Origin: Paracoccus shandongensis
GTDB taxonomy: Bacteria; Pseudomonadota; Alphaproteobacteria; Rhodobacterales; Rhodobacteraceae
NCBI RefSeq assembly: GCF_017315735.1
Contig: NZ_JAFLRK010000016.1
Span: 1 to 64,000, forward strand
Length of the DNA: 64,000 bases
Direction of reading: 5' to 3'
Part shown: positions 17,578 to 25,676 of the stretch, in pieces
How the letters are laid out: the number at the start of each line of letters is the position of its first letter
Position numbering within the stretch: position 1 is the stretch's first letter
The notes under the pieces: generated by a model
Told to the model about the DNA's origin: nothing
Seen by the model: only the letters and a program-made list of their open reading frames with translations
The model's database searches: none
Program-made: the position numbers and the translations under genes

Positions 17578-18680
17578 CCGCCGCCCTCCGCCGGGGCCGC
17601 GGCCTCGACCCGGCGCCCCTCGGCCACGGGCTCGATGGCGCTGCCGTCGGACAGGCGGTGCAGGTTCGTCACGATCACCCGGGCAGAGGGGGCCAGGCCC
17701 GAGACGACCTCGACCAGCCCGTCCTGCTGCTGGCCGGTGACGATCTCGACCTGGCGCGCGGTGCCGCCGTCCGCGACCATGACCAGGGTCCGGTCGCCCT
17801 CGACCGTCAGCGCGTTTTCCGGGACGGCGGGGCGCTGGCGTTCGTCCAGCACCAGCCGCACCTGCAGGAACATGCCGCCCGCCAGCGCGCGGTCGTCGTT
17901 GGCGATCTCGGCGCGCAGGGCCAGGCTGCGGGTCGCGGCATCCACGCGGCTGTCGATGCGGCTGATGACGCCCCCGAACACCCGCCCCGGCCAGGCGGCG
18001 GATGTCAGGTCCACCCGTTGCCCCCGTTCCAGGCGTGGCAGCAGGGTTTCGGGCACGCTGAAATCGACGGCGATCATCGACAGATCGTCCAGGGTGGCGA
18101 CGGGGGTGGTGGTGTCGATCACCTGGCCTTCCACCAGGTCCGACATGCCGATGACGCCCGCGAAGGGCGCGCGCAGGCTGCGGTCCTCCAGCGCGACGAT
18201 GGCGCGGTCGCGCTCGGCCTCGGCGCGCAGCAATTGCGCCTGCGCGGTCTGATAGGCGGCATCCGACGCGCTGCCCGAACGGTTGAGGCTTTGCTGGCGG
18301 TCAAAGGCCGCCTGCGCCTCGGCCAGGGTGGCGTCCGCGGCCTTGAGGTCGGCCTGTTCGGCGCGGCTGTCCAGTTCGACCAGCACGGCCCCTTCCTCGA
18401 CCCGGTCGCCGGGCTGGAAGGCGATGCGGCTGATGCGGCCGCCGGATTCCGCCACCAGATCGACGGCCTGGCGGGCGCGGGCGGTGCCCACGGCGGTGAC
18501 GGCATCGGCAAAGGTGACGATCTCGGGCGCGATGGTTTCCACCCGCAGGGGGGCGGCTGCCGCGCCTTGGGCTGCGGGGACCGGTTCGGGGGCGGCCAGC
18601 AGCCGTTCGGTCAGCCACATCCCGCCCGCCGCGGCGGCCCCGATCACGACCAGTCCCAGGACGGCCCTCACCGCGCGCAT
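17574..18680 (-). CDS. RND efflux periplasmic adaptor subunit
   Basis: A 368-residue membrane-fusion protein. An N-terminal helix (VRAVLGLVVIGAAAAGGMW) anchors or exports it. The lipoyl half-motifs flank a coiled-coil hairpin: GGRISRIAFQPGDRVEEG near residues 88-105, and RAPFAGVIGMSDLVEG near 165-180. Beta-barrel and membrane-proximal domains follow. It joins the RND permease, whose ATG overlaps its stop. No local TetR-type regulator is present, so control is not evident. Confidence 0.9.
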   Translation of the reverse strand: MRAVRAVLGLVVIGAAAAGGMWLTERLLAAPEPVPAAQGAAAAPLRVETIAPEIVTFADAVTAVGTARARQAVDLVAESGGRISRIAFQPGDRVEEGAVLVELDSRAEQADLKAADATLAEAQAAFDRQQSLNRSGSASDAAYQTAQAQLLRAEAERDRAIVALEDRSLRAPFAGVIGMSDLVEGQVIDTTTPVATLDDLSMIAVDFSVPETLLPRLERGQRVDLTSAAWPGRVFGGVISRIDSRVDAATRSLALRAEIANDDRALAGGMFLQVRLVLDERQRPAVPENALTVEGDRTLVMVADGGTARQVEIVTGQQQDGLVEVVSGLAPSARVIVTNLHRLSDGSAIEPVAEGRRVEAAAPAEGGG

Positions 18681-18882
18681 GCCTGCTCCTTCAAGGGTTC
18701 AGAGTGGGTCGTTTCCAGAACAACCGATCGGGCCAGAAGGGACAACCGATATCGACGCGGTCCCGGACATGTGAAGTTTGTAAACGAATGTCTCAGATGG
18801 CGCGGATGGGGCCCTTGAACAATGCCGGCGAGGCCGGAGGATCAGGCCAGGGGCATCCCCCCTTTGGTCGCGTGCATGGTCC

Positions 18883-19719
18883 TTACACGATCCTTTCGCG
18901 TAAGGCGTCCGCCCGCAACGCCGCCTTCAACGCCCCTGTCCGGGCCGCCACCTCGCGGTGAATCCGCGCATCCTCGGCGTAATGGGTTTCCACGAAAGAG
19001 CGGACCTCGTCCATTTGCAGGATTCCGCTGGCCTCGGCCGCGTTCTTCCTGGCCGAAAGCAGGCGCAACGCCCCATCCTTGATCCGGGCATGGATATCCA
19101 GCGGCAAGGTGCGGCGCAGCACGTCGTTCACGCGATAGGCAAGGCCGCCGACCCGCTTGAAGCGAAGCTCGACGTTCTGATTGCTGCGCGTGCCCGATTC
19201 CATGGGCGTGTCCGTCATCCGGCCGATATGGGCGATGAAATCGGGCACCAGCTCCATCGGGATCAGGTGATCGACGATCCTGCGGTCCTCGTCATGGATG
19301 AAATCGCGCTGCCGGGCGAAGAAGATGTATTTGCTGGATGGCCTGTCCAGTTGGTCCGCCACCTCCTTGATCGTCCTCAAGGTCAGATCGCGCAATTCGT
19401 CCTGGGGAATGAGCGTCATGGGCCGCTTGTCGTACCGCCACAGCATCTGGCGCAGGGACGACCCGAACCGCTCCAAGGGATCGCGCACCACCGCATAGGA
19501 GGTGAAACGTTCCAGATAGGAATATTCCCGGGGGAAATGCTGCCTGAGAATGGAAAGCGGCACATGGCCGTAATCGATGTTCCCCAGGACGGGATGGGTT
19601 CCCACCTCTGCCATCCCGATATGGTCCGGGTCGCACTTGATCAACTGCGTGCGCACCGAAGTGCCCGCGCATTTCGGGATATGGACGAAAACGAACTGAT
19701 GTCGCGGGCTGATTATCAT
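18883..19719 (-). CDS. sulfotransferase family 2 protein
   Basis: A 278-residue PAPS-dependent sulfotransferase. The 5'-phosphosulfate loop is FVHIPKCAGTSVRTQ near residues 10-24. The 3'-phosphate motif is YAVVRDPLERFGSS near 75-88. The HIPKCAGTS form is typical of carbohydrate sulfotransferase-like proteins in marine and plasmid-borne polysaccharide loci. It stands alone between the RND operon and a DsbA-like gene. A second, different sulfotransferase is at 6303-6965, so glycan sulfation is plausible. Confidence 0.85.
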   Translation of the reverse strand: MIISPRHQFVFVHIPKCAGTSVRTQLIKCDPDHIGMAEVGTHPVLGNIDYGHVPLSILRQHFPREYSYLERFTSYAVVRDPLERFGSSLRQMLWRYDKRPMTLIPQDELRDLTLRTIKEVADQLDRPSSKYIFFARQRDFIHDEDRRIVDHLIPMELVPDFIAHIGRMTDTPMESGTRSNQNVELRFKRVGGLAYRVNDVLRRTLPLDIHARIKDGALRLLSARKNAAEASGILQMDEVRSFVETHYAEDARIHREVAARTGALKAALRADALRERIV

Positions 19720-20062
19720 CGGGCGATCCTGGGCTTCACCGTGAAACGGACTTGAACTTCATCACCTGGGCCGGAATGTCCCGGGGCTGGCGGTTTTTGG
19801 AAACGCCGGATCCTGGCATGGGGACCGCAGGTTCATCAAGCGCCTGTCCCCATGCCCCGACCAGGATGCATCCGCCGCCTTCGTTCCTTCAAACACTGGT
19901 GCCGCCCCGAAAGTAACCATCTTGGACCGATGATCGGCGAACGGAAAGGCGGGAACTGTCTGCCCCTAACCGCATCGTGACCAAGCCTCGCCAAAACCGG
20001 GGTTCCGATCCCGGCCTGTTCTAGCTTAGCTGGCGCCATCCCCATCCGAAAGGCCCCCGCCC
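19720..20062. promoter_or_regulatory. divergent promoter region with 11-bp inverted repeat
   Basis: These 343 bases separate two divergent genes. GGCATGGGGAC (19815-19825) and GTCCCCATGCC (19846-19856) are exact inverted copies with a 20-base spacer. No T-run follows, so it looks more like an operator or RNA element than a terminator. No gene is seen here. Confidence 0.5.
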
Positions 20063-20704
20063 ATGATCGCCCGCCGCCTTGTCCTGTCCGGTGCCGCCGC
20101 CTGCGCAATCAGTGCCGCCCTGCCCGCGCGCGCCGCCGTTGCCGATCCGGGCCGCCCGAACCCCATGCCCGAGGAACTGCGCAAGTCCCTGGAACGCGAC
20201 CCGACCGCGCCGGTCCTTGGCAACCCCAAAGGCGACATCACCCTGTCGGTGTTCTTCGACTACAACTGCCCGCATTGCCGCAAGATGGCCGGGCCGATCG
20301 GGGCGCTGATCGCGTCCGACCCCCGGCTGCGGGTCGTCTATCGCGAATGGCCGGTCTTCGGCGAGGAGTCGGAGTTCGCAGCCCGCGCGTCGCTCGCCTC
20401 GCTGGAAACCGGCAGATACTGGCAATTCCACACGGCCCTGCTGGCCATGAAGGACCGCGCGGCCGAGGCCAGCGTGATGCGTGTGGCCCGCCAGCTTGGC
20501 CTGGATCAGGCCGCCCTGCGCCGCGGCATGGAGGCGGAACCCGTGACCCGCCATATCCAGTTGTCCTTCCAGCTGGCCGAGCATATGGGCCTGATGGGCA
20601 CCCCCACCTTCATCGCGGGCGACGAGGCGGTCTTCGGCGAACAATCCCGCGCCGATCTGGCCGGGCTGGTCGGGCGCGGGCGCCGGACGCTGGGCCTGGC
20701 CTGA
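20063..20704 (+). CDS. DsbA-family thiol:disulfide oxidoreductase
   Basis: A 213-residue periplasmic protein with a thioredoxin fold and a DsbA-like helical insert. A signal peptide (RRLVLSGAAACAISAALPARA) covers the first 25 residues and its paired arginines are weakly Tat-like. The active site is FDYNCPHC with Cys69 and Cys72. The cis-proline loop is MGTPTFIAG near residue 180. The CPHC centre and length fit DsbA/ScsC/BdbD relatives, which oxidise or isomerise secreted thiols. No DsbB partner is adjacent. Secreted Cys-containing proteins in the window could be substrates, but that is speculation. Confidence 0.85.
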   Translation: MIARRLVLSGAAACAISAALPARAAVADPGRPNPMPEELRKSLERDPTAPVLGNPKGDITLSVFFDYNCPHCRKMAGPIGALIASDPRLRVVYREWPVFGEESEFAARASLASLETGRYWQFHTALLAMKDRAAEASVMRVARQLGLDQAALRRGMEAEPVTRHIQLSFQLAEHMGLMGTPTFIAGDEAVFGEQSRADLAGLVGRGRRTLGLA

Positions 20705-20940
20705 GGCGCGGATTCCCGGGACAAGTGGGGACGCGCTGCGCATCCCTCCTGCCGGCCGCATCCCCGGGATCGCCCCCTATGGCGAATGTCGATCCGTCGG
20801 CCCCGCAGCGCCGATCTTCATCAGGCCATAAGGACCGCTTGCGGCCCCTCTGCGCTCTGAAGCGCCGACAAGCGGCGCGGGACTGCCCGGGCTTGATGAT
20901 GAACAGGCTTGGGCTAGATTGATCGCAGGAGACCTTGGCC

Positions 20941-21240
20941 ATGCCCCTGCAAACCCCTTCGCAAGCCCTGGAACAGGGGCGCGACCTGATCCGCGACCTT
21001 GCGGCGCGGCACCACACGGCCAATCCCCGCGTGTTCGGGTCGGTCCTGACCGGCCAGGACCGCGCGGGCAGCGACCTGGACCTGCTGGTGGAGCCGCTGC
21101 CCCGAACCACGCTCTTTGACCTGGGCGGCTTGCAGGATGCGCTTCAGGAAGCCCTGGGCGTGCGGGTCGATGTCAGAACCCCCATGGATCTTCCCCCGCA
21201 TATCCGGGCGGAGGTGCTGCGCCACGCGGTCCCGGTTTGA
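20941..21240 (+). CDS. mntA: MntA-type nucleotidyltransferase antitoxin
   Basis: A 99-residue minimal nucleotidyltransferase. The motif GSVLTGQDRAGSDLD at residues 33-47 is the GSX10DXD signature of MNT antitoxins. In the MntA/HepT system the antitoxin adds AMP to the toxin's tyrosine and silences it. I start at ATG 20941, 9 bases after AGGAG (20927-20931). A TTG at 20935 is too close to that site. The stop overlaps the TTG start of the HEPN toxin by 4 bases. Confidence 0.88.
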   Translation: MPLQTPSQALEQGRDLIRDLAARHHTANPRVFGSVLTGQDRAGSDLDLLVEPLPRTTLFDLGGLQDALQEALGVRVDVRTPMDLPPHIRAEVLRHAVPV

Positions 21241-21728
21241 GCGGACCGGCGCGGCTGGCCGAATGGCTCTGGCAGATGGTGCAGGGCGCGACGGATGCGC
21301 TGGCCTTCACGGAAGGCATGGACGAGGCCGATTTCCTAGCAGACCTGCGCACGCAGCGTGCCGTGGTGATGAGCTTGATGATCCTGGGCGAGGCCGCCAG
21401 CCGTGTCCTGGCGGATCATCCCGAGTTTACCGAAGCGCATCCCGGCATCCCATGGCGCGGGATGCGGGGGATGCGCAACCGGATCGCGCATGGATATTTC
21501 GACATCGACCTACATGTGGTCTGGCAGACGGTCCGGTCCGAGTTGCCGTCCCTGATCAAGGGCTGGCGTCTTCCCGGTCCTGATCAGCGGCACTGCCGCG
21601 TGAAGGGCCAGGGGAAACGCATGTGTTTCCCCGCCCTTGCTGCGGCGGCTCTGCTTCAGCCTTACCAGCTGGTCAGCACGGACCCTTCGTATTTCTTGTC
21701 GATGAAGGCCTTCACCTCGGCGCTGTGA
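21237..21728 (+). CDS. hepT: HepT-type HEPN toxin with extended tail
   Basis: A HEPN-domain ribonuclease toxin. RNRIAHGY at residues 80-87 gives the RX4HXY motif exactly (Arg80, His85, Tyr87). Tyr87 is the residue expected to be AMPylated by MntA. The start is a TTG inside the antitoxin stop (TTGA), implying translational coupling. Family members usually end near 110-120 residues. This frame runs to 163, and the last 22 codons lie antisense over the 3' end of metQ, so a normal stop may have been lost. The likely role is plasmid maintenance or phage defence. Confidence 0.85.
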   Translation: MSGPARLAEWLWQMVQGATDALAFTEGMDEADFLADLRTQRAVVMSLMILGEAASRVLADHPEFTEAHPGIPWRGMRGMRNRIAHGYFDIDLHVVWQTVRSELPSLIKGWRLPGPDQRHCRVKGQGKRMCFPALAAAALLQPYQLVSTDPSYFLSMKAFTSAL

Positions 21729-22450
21729 TAGGCCTCGACCAGCTTTTTCGCCCAGTCCTGGCCTTCATCCCCTTTCCGCACCACGATGATGTTCACGTAA
21801 GGGCTGTCGGCCTTTTCCATGGCGATGGTGTCGGTGTTGGGGTTCAGCCCTGCTGCCAGCGCATAGTTGGTGTTGATGATGGAGGCATCCGTGTCGGCCA
21901 GCGACCGGGGCAGCTGCGCGGCGTCCAGTTCCAGGAATTCCAGGTTCTTGGGGTTTTCCGTGATGTCGAGCGGCGTCGGCACCAGCCCCGTGCCCTCGGC
22001 CAGCTTGATCAGGCCCAGATCCTGCAGGATCAAGAGCGCGCGCCCGCCGTTGGTCGGGTCGTTGGGGATGCCGATCCGGGCCCCGTCCGGCAGATCCGCG
22101 ATGTCCTTCAGCTTGTCGGAATAGACGCCCATCGGCGTGGTGATGGTGGTGCCGATCTCGACCAGGTCGAACCCGCGGTCCTCCATCTGGTTTTCCAGAT
22201 AGGGCCGGTGCTGGAAGCTGTTGGCCTGGATGTCGCCGTCGGCCAGCGCGGTGTTGGGGATCACGTAGTCCGAAAACTCGACCACCTCGATGTTGAGGCC
22301 CATGGGCTCGGCGACGCGGGCGACCTCCTCCATGATCTCGGCATGTTCGCCGGGCGAGACGCCGACCTTGATGTCCTCGGCCCAGGTGGCGGGGGCCATG
22401 GCGGCCGTGGACAGGGCCAGGGCGGAAACGAACGTGGCAAGACGCAGCAT
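21662..22450 (-). CDS. metQ: methionine ABC transporter substrate-binding protein
   Basis: A 262-residue NlpA/MetQ-type periplasmic binding protein. The first 24 residues are a Sec signal peptide ending TWAED, with no lipobox cysteine, so it appears soluble rather than a lipoprotein as in E. coli. Family blocks include VGVSPGEHAEIM, VEFSDYVIPNTALADGDI and NSFQHRPYLE, then IPNDPTNGGRALLILQ. It is the last gene of metN-metI-metQ. Its 3' end overlaps the HepT frame on the other strand by 67 bases. Confidence 0.93.
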   Translation of the reverse strand: MLRLATFVSALALSTAAMAPATWAEDIKVGVSPGEHAEIMEEVARVAEPMGLNIEVVEFSDYVIPNTALADGDIQANSFQHRPYLENQMEDRGFDLVEIGTTITTPMGVYSDKLKDIADLPDGARIGIPNDPTNGGRALLILQDLGLIKLAEGTGLVPTPLDITENPKNLEFLELDAAQLPRSLADTDASIINTNYALAAGLNPNTDTIAMEKADSPYVNIIVVRKGDEGQDWAKKLVEAYHSAEVKAFIDKKYEGSVLTSW

Positions 22451-22492
22451 CGGATGGGTTCCTTTCTTGTCTGCGAAGAAATCGGGGGAAAC

Positions 22493-23167
22493 TCAGCGGC
22501 CCCGGTTGCGGGGCGCGCGCTTGTCGAAGCGGGCGGCGATGCGTTCGCCGATGGACTGCACCAGTTGCACCAGCACGATCAGGACCACGACCACGGCGGC
22601 CATCACCTCGGGCATGAAGCGCTGGTAGCCGTAGCGGATCCCCAGGTCGCCCAACCCCTCGCCGCCCACCGCGCCGACCATGGCGGAATAGCCGATCAGG
22701 CTGACCACGGCCAGCGTCAGGCCAAGCGCGATGGATGGCCGCGCCTCGCGGATCAGCACCTTGCGGATGATCTGGAAGGGCGTGGCGCCCATGGCGCGGG
22801 CGGCCTCGATCAGGCCCGCATCGACCTCGCGGATGGCGTTTTCCACCAGGCGGGCGATGAAGGGGATCGCGGCCAGGGTCAGCGGCACGATGGCGGCGTT
22901 GGTGCCGATCGAGGTGCCGACGATGGCGCGGGTCAGCGGGATGATCGCCACCACCAGGATGATGAAGGGCACGGACCGCGTGGCGTTCACCACCAGCCCC
23001 AGAACCTTGTTCGCCCAAGGCGCCGACAGCAGTTCCCCCCGCTGCGAGACAGCCAGGAACACCCCCAGCGGCAGGCCGAAGGCGGTGCCCAGGATGGTCG
23101 AGGCCGCGACCATGTAGAGCGTTTGCAGCGTCGCTTCCCACAGAAGGGGGATCAGGTTAGCGGACAT
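22493..23167 (-). CDS. metI: methionine ABC transporter permease
   Basis: A 224-residue inner-membrane permease with about five helices that takes up methionine with MetN and MetQ. The cytoplasmic loop with EAARAMGATPFQIIRKVLI (EAA motif, near residues 130-150) contacts the ATPase. The RSVPFIILVVAIIPLTR block is typical of MetI. Its start overlaps the end of metN by 11 bases and it stops 42 bases before metQ, so the three form one operon. Confidence 0.93.
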   Translation of the reverse strand: MSANLIPLLWEATLQTLYMVAASTILGTAFGLPLGVFLAVSQRGELLSAPWANKVLGLVVNATRSVPFIILVVAIIPLTRAIVGTSIGTNAAIVPLTLAAIPFIARLVENAIREVDAGLIEAARAMGATPFQIIRKVLIREARPSIALGLTLAVVSLIGYSAMVGAVGGEGLGDLGIRYGYQRFMPEVMAAVVVVLIVLVQLVQSIGERIAARFDKRAPRNRGR

Positions 23168-24242
23168 GGCCCAGCACCTCGGTCAGAAGCCCGTGTTGTT
23201 CCAGATAGGCCCGCGCCTCGGGGCCGCGATCGGCATCGACGGAAATCAGCAGGTTGCCGAAGGGATGGGGGCCCACCTCCTCGATGGCGCCGGCCAGGAT
23301 GTTGCTGGCGATGCCCTTTTCCACGGCCAGCTTGGACAGCATCGGGTCGGTGGCGTGGGTGCCGGCGAAGGTCACGCGGATCACTTCTTCCGAAGGGCCG
23401 TCGGGGCGGGCGGGCAGCAGCCGCCCGGCGATGAAGGCGGGCAGCGTCAGCCCGGTCACGCCGCCCAGGAAGGACCGGGTGGTCGGATGCGTGGGCCTTG
23501 TGAAGATGTCGTAGGTCGGGCCCGATTCCACGATCCGGCCCCCTTCGATCACCGCCATGTGGCTGGCGATGTCGCGGACCACCGCCATCTCGTGCGTGAT
23601 GAGCAGGATCGTCAGGCCCAGGTCGCGGTTGATGTCGGCCAGAAGCCGCAGCACGGTTTGCGTGGTTTCCGGGTCGAGCGCGCTTGTCGCCTCGTCCGAC
23701 AGCAGCACCCTGGGGCTTGTGGCAAGCGCCCGGGCGATGCCCACGCGCTGCTTCTGCCCGCCCGACAGTTCCGCCGGATAGCGCGCGGCCAGGCCATCAA
23801 GGCCCACGCGGGCGATCAGGTCGGTCACGCGGGCGCGGATGGCCTCCGCAGGCTCTCCCGCGATTTCCAGGGGCAGGGCGATGTTGCCCGCCACCGTGCG
23901 GGACGACAGCAGGTTGAAATGCTGGAAGATCATCCCGACCTCGCGCCGGATCGCGCGCAGCGCCGCGCCCCGCGCGCGCCCCACGTCCCGGCCCGCCACG
24001 GTGACGGTGCCGCTTGTCGGCCGTTCCAGCCCGTTCACCATCCGCAGAAGCGTCGACTTGCCCGCGCCCGACCGGCCGATGATGCCGCAGATCGCGCCAG
24101 GCTCCACCGCCAGCGTCACGTCGTCCAGCGCATGAACGCGGGCGCCGCCCGGCCCGGCGAAGGCCTTGCCGACCCCTGAAAAGCTGATCGCCGCGCCTGC
24201 GGCGGCTGTGCGTGCCGCCCCTGCGGCGGGATTGCCGGTCAT
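23157..24242 (-). CDS. metN: methionine ABC transporter ATP-binding protein
   Basis: A 361-residue ATPase. Walker A is GRSGAGKST at residues 56-64, the signature is LSGGQKQRVGIARAL, and Walker B is VLLSDEATSALDPETT. A C-terminal NIL domain of about 75 residues follows, which in MetN senses internal methionine and shuts down uptake. I start at ATG 24242. A longer open frame to 24356 adds a proline- and arginine-rich stretch unlike the family. The leader up to 24376 shows no SAM riboswitch that I can recognise. Confidence 0.93.
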   Translation of the reverse strand: MTGNPAAGAARTAAAGAAISFSGVGKAFAGPGGARVHALDDVTLAVEPGAICGIIGRSGAGKSTLLRMVNGLERPTSGTVTVAGRDVGRARGAALRAIRREVGMIFQHFNLLSSRTVAGNIALPLEIAGEPAEAIRARVTDLIARVGLDGLAARYPAELSGGQKQRVGIARALATSPRVLLSDEATSALDPETTQTVLRLLADINRDLGLTILLITHEMAVVRDIASHMAVIEGGRIVESGPTYDIFTRPTHPTTRSFLGGVTGLTLPAFIAGRLLPARPDGPSEEVIRVTFAGTHATDPMLSKLAVEKGIASNILAGAIEEVGPHPFGNLLISVDADRGPEARAYLEQHGLLTEVLGHVR

Positions 24243-24376
24243 TCCGTTTCGTCCTTGCGGCCAGTCCGGGCGGGGTTGCCCCAATCGGGGGCGGGACGCA
24301 AGGCCGGTGATGAATCGCATGGCCCCCCGGCCCCGTTGCGGATAGTCTGGCGGCAATAGCCGGAGACCGGATTTTC

Positions 24377-25540
24377 ATGAGTGTCCTGAACGCCGATTTC
24401 GCCGCCTCCGATGCCGGATCCCGTCCGGCCTTCCGCGCCTACGGGGACAGGCGGTATTTCGCATCGTTGAACGGGTTGCGGTTTTTGTGCATCGGGGCCG
24501 TCCTGTGGCATCATTCCCCGGCGAACACGCTGGTGACCTCGCCCCGGCTGCTGGAACGCGGCTTCGTGGGCGTGGACTTCTTCTTCGTCCTCAGCGGCTT
24601 CCTGATCACGACCCTGCTGCTGCGCGAGGAACGCGGGACCGGGCGGATTTCCCTGCCGGGCTTCTATCGCCGCCGCGCCCTGCGGATCCTGCCCGCCTAT
24701 GTCCTGCTGGTGACGGCGATGTCGGCCTATTGGATCGGCGTGAAGGGTTATCACGACCTGGCCGGAATGGTGCCCTATTACTATGCCTTCCTGGCCAATT
24801 TCCTCAAGGGCGACATCCCGCTGCTGACGATCACCTGGTCGCTGTCGGTCGAGGAACAGTATTACCTGCTCTGGCCTGCCCTGCTGGTGGTGCTGCCGCT
24901 GGCCTTCCGGCTGCGCGCCGGGCTTCTGGCGGTCCTGATCGGCCTGTGCCTGCTGGCCATGCTGGGACTGGCCGACTGGCTGGATCTGCCGCGCCTGGAA
25001 ACCGCCCATGCCGTCTTCGTCCTGCCCGGCATGTCCTACATGGCGATCCTCTGCGGGTCGCTGATGGCGCTGCTGCTGGACGATCCCGCGGGGTTCCGCT
25101 GGCTGTGGCGGCTCTGCGGCTGGCGCGGCGCGCCCCTGGCGCTGTTCGGGGCGCTGCTGCTTTATTTGCAGCTGACGCCCGATTCCCTTCTGGGCTGGCC
25201 CGCCCTGGGCATGGATGTCCTGATGGCGCTGTGCCTCGCCTCGCTTGTCGTGCGAGAGGATCACGTGCTGCGCCCGGTCCTGACCCTCGCCCCCCTGGCC
25301 CGGGTCGGAGAGATCAGCTACGGCATCTACCTGTACCACCTGATCGGGCTGCACGTCGCGAACGAGGGCCTCGCGCGCAGCGGGCTTGCCGCGCCGCAGG
25401 CGGCATGGGCCGTGACCCTTCTTTACCCGCTGGCCGCCATAGCCATCGCCGAGGCAAGCTTCCGCTGCCTCGAGCGTCCTTTCCTGGCGCTGAAATCGGG
25501 ACATGCCGCGGGCCGGGGCAACCCCGCCCCCGGCCGCTGA
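24377..25540 (+). CDS. acyltransferase family 3 membrane protein (OafA-like)
   Basis: A 387-residue integral membrane acyltransferase with about ten helices that O-acylates sugars. LNGLRFLCIGAVLWHHSP near residues 37-54 carries the conserved Arg and His pair. GVDFFFVLSGFLITTLLL and WSLSVEEQYYLLWP are the other two diagnostic blocks. The usual C-terminal SGNH domain is absent, so it is a stand-alone transferase. It lies upstream of a flippase gene in the same direction, suggesting work on the lipid-linked repeat unit. Confidence 0.9.
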   Translation: MSVLNADFAASDAGSRPAFRAYGDRRYFASLNGLRFLCIGAVLWHHSPANTLVTSPRLLERGFVGVDFFFVLSGFLITTLLLREERGTGRISLPGFYRRRALRILPAYVLLVTAMSAYWIGVKGYHDLAGMVPYYYAFLANFLKGDIPLLTITWSLSVEEQYYLLWPALLVVLPLAFRLRAGLLAVLIGLCLLAMLGLADWLDLPRLETAHAVFVLPGMSYMAILCGSLMALLLDDPAGFRWLWRLCGWRGAPLALFGALLLYLQLTPDSLLGWPALGMDVLMALCLASLVVREDHVLRPVLTLAPLARVGEISYGIYLYHLIGLHVANEGLARSGLAAPQAAWAVTLLYPLAAIAIAEASFRCLERPFLALKSGHAAGRGNPAPGR

Positions 25541-25676
25541 GGGCCGGGATCATTTTCCCTTTCAAAGCCCGTCTTCCCGCTGGCCTGTTCCCCCGGCATT
25601 TGGCACAAGCCCCGGGCAGGCGGGCCCATCCGGGCCCCGGTGCAAGGATGTCCAGGTTCGCGATGCGGTCAACTTC

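Noticed and set aside
13609..18252. Open frame of 1547 codons on the plus strand
   Set aside because: It is antisense to the HTH and RND genes. The peptide is His/Arg/Gln/Gly-rich with no domain, a common artefact of GC-rich coding DNA.
21623..23434. Open frame of 603 codons on the plus strand
   Set aside because: Antisense to metQ and metI, His/Asp/Gly-rich, no family features.
24243..24376. Possible SAM riboswitch before metN
   Set aside because: No recognisable SAM-I or SAM-II core. The leader is short and low in structure that I can identify.
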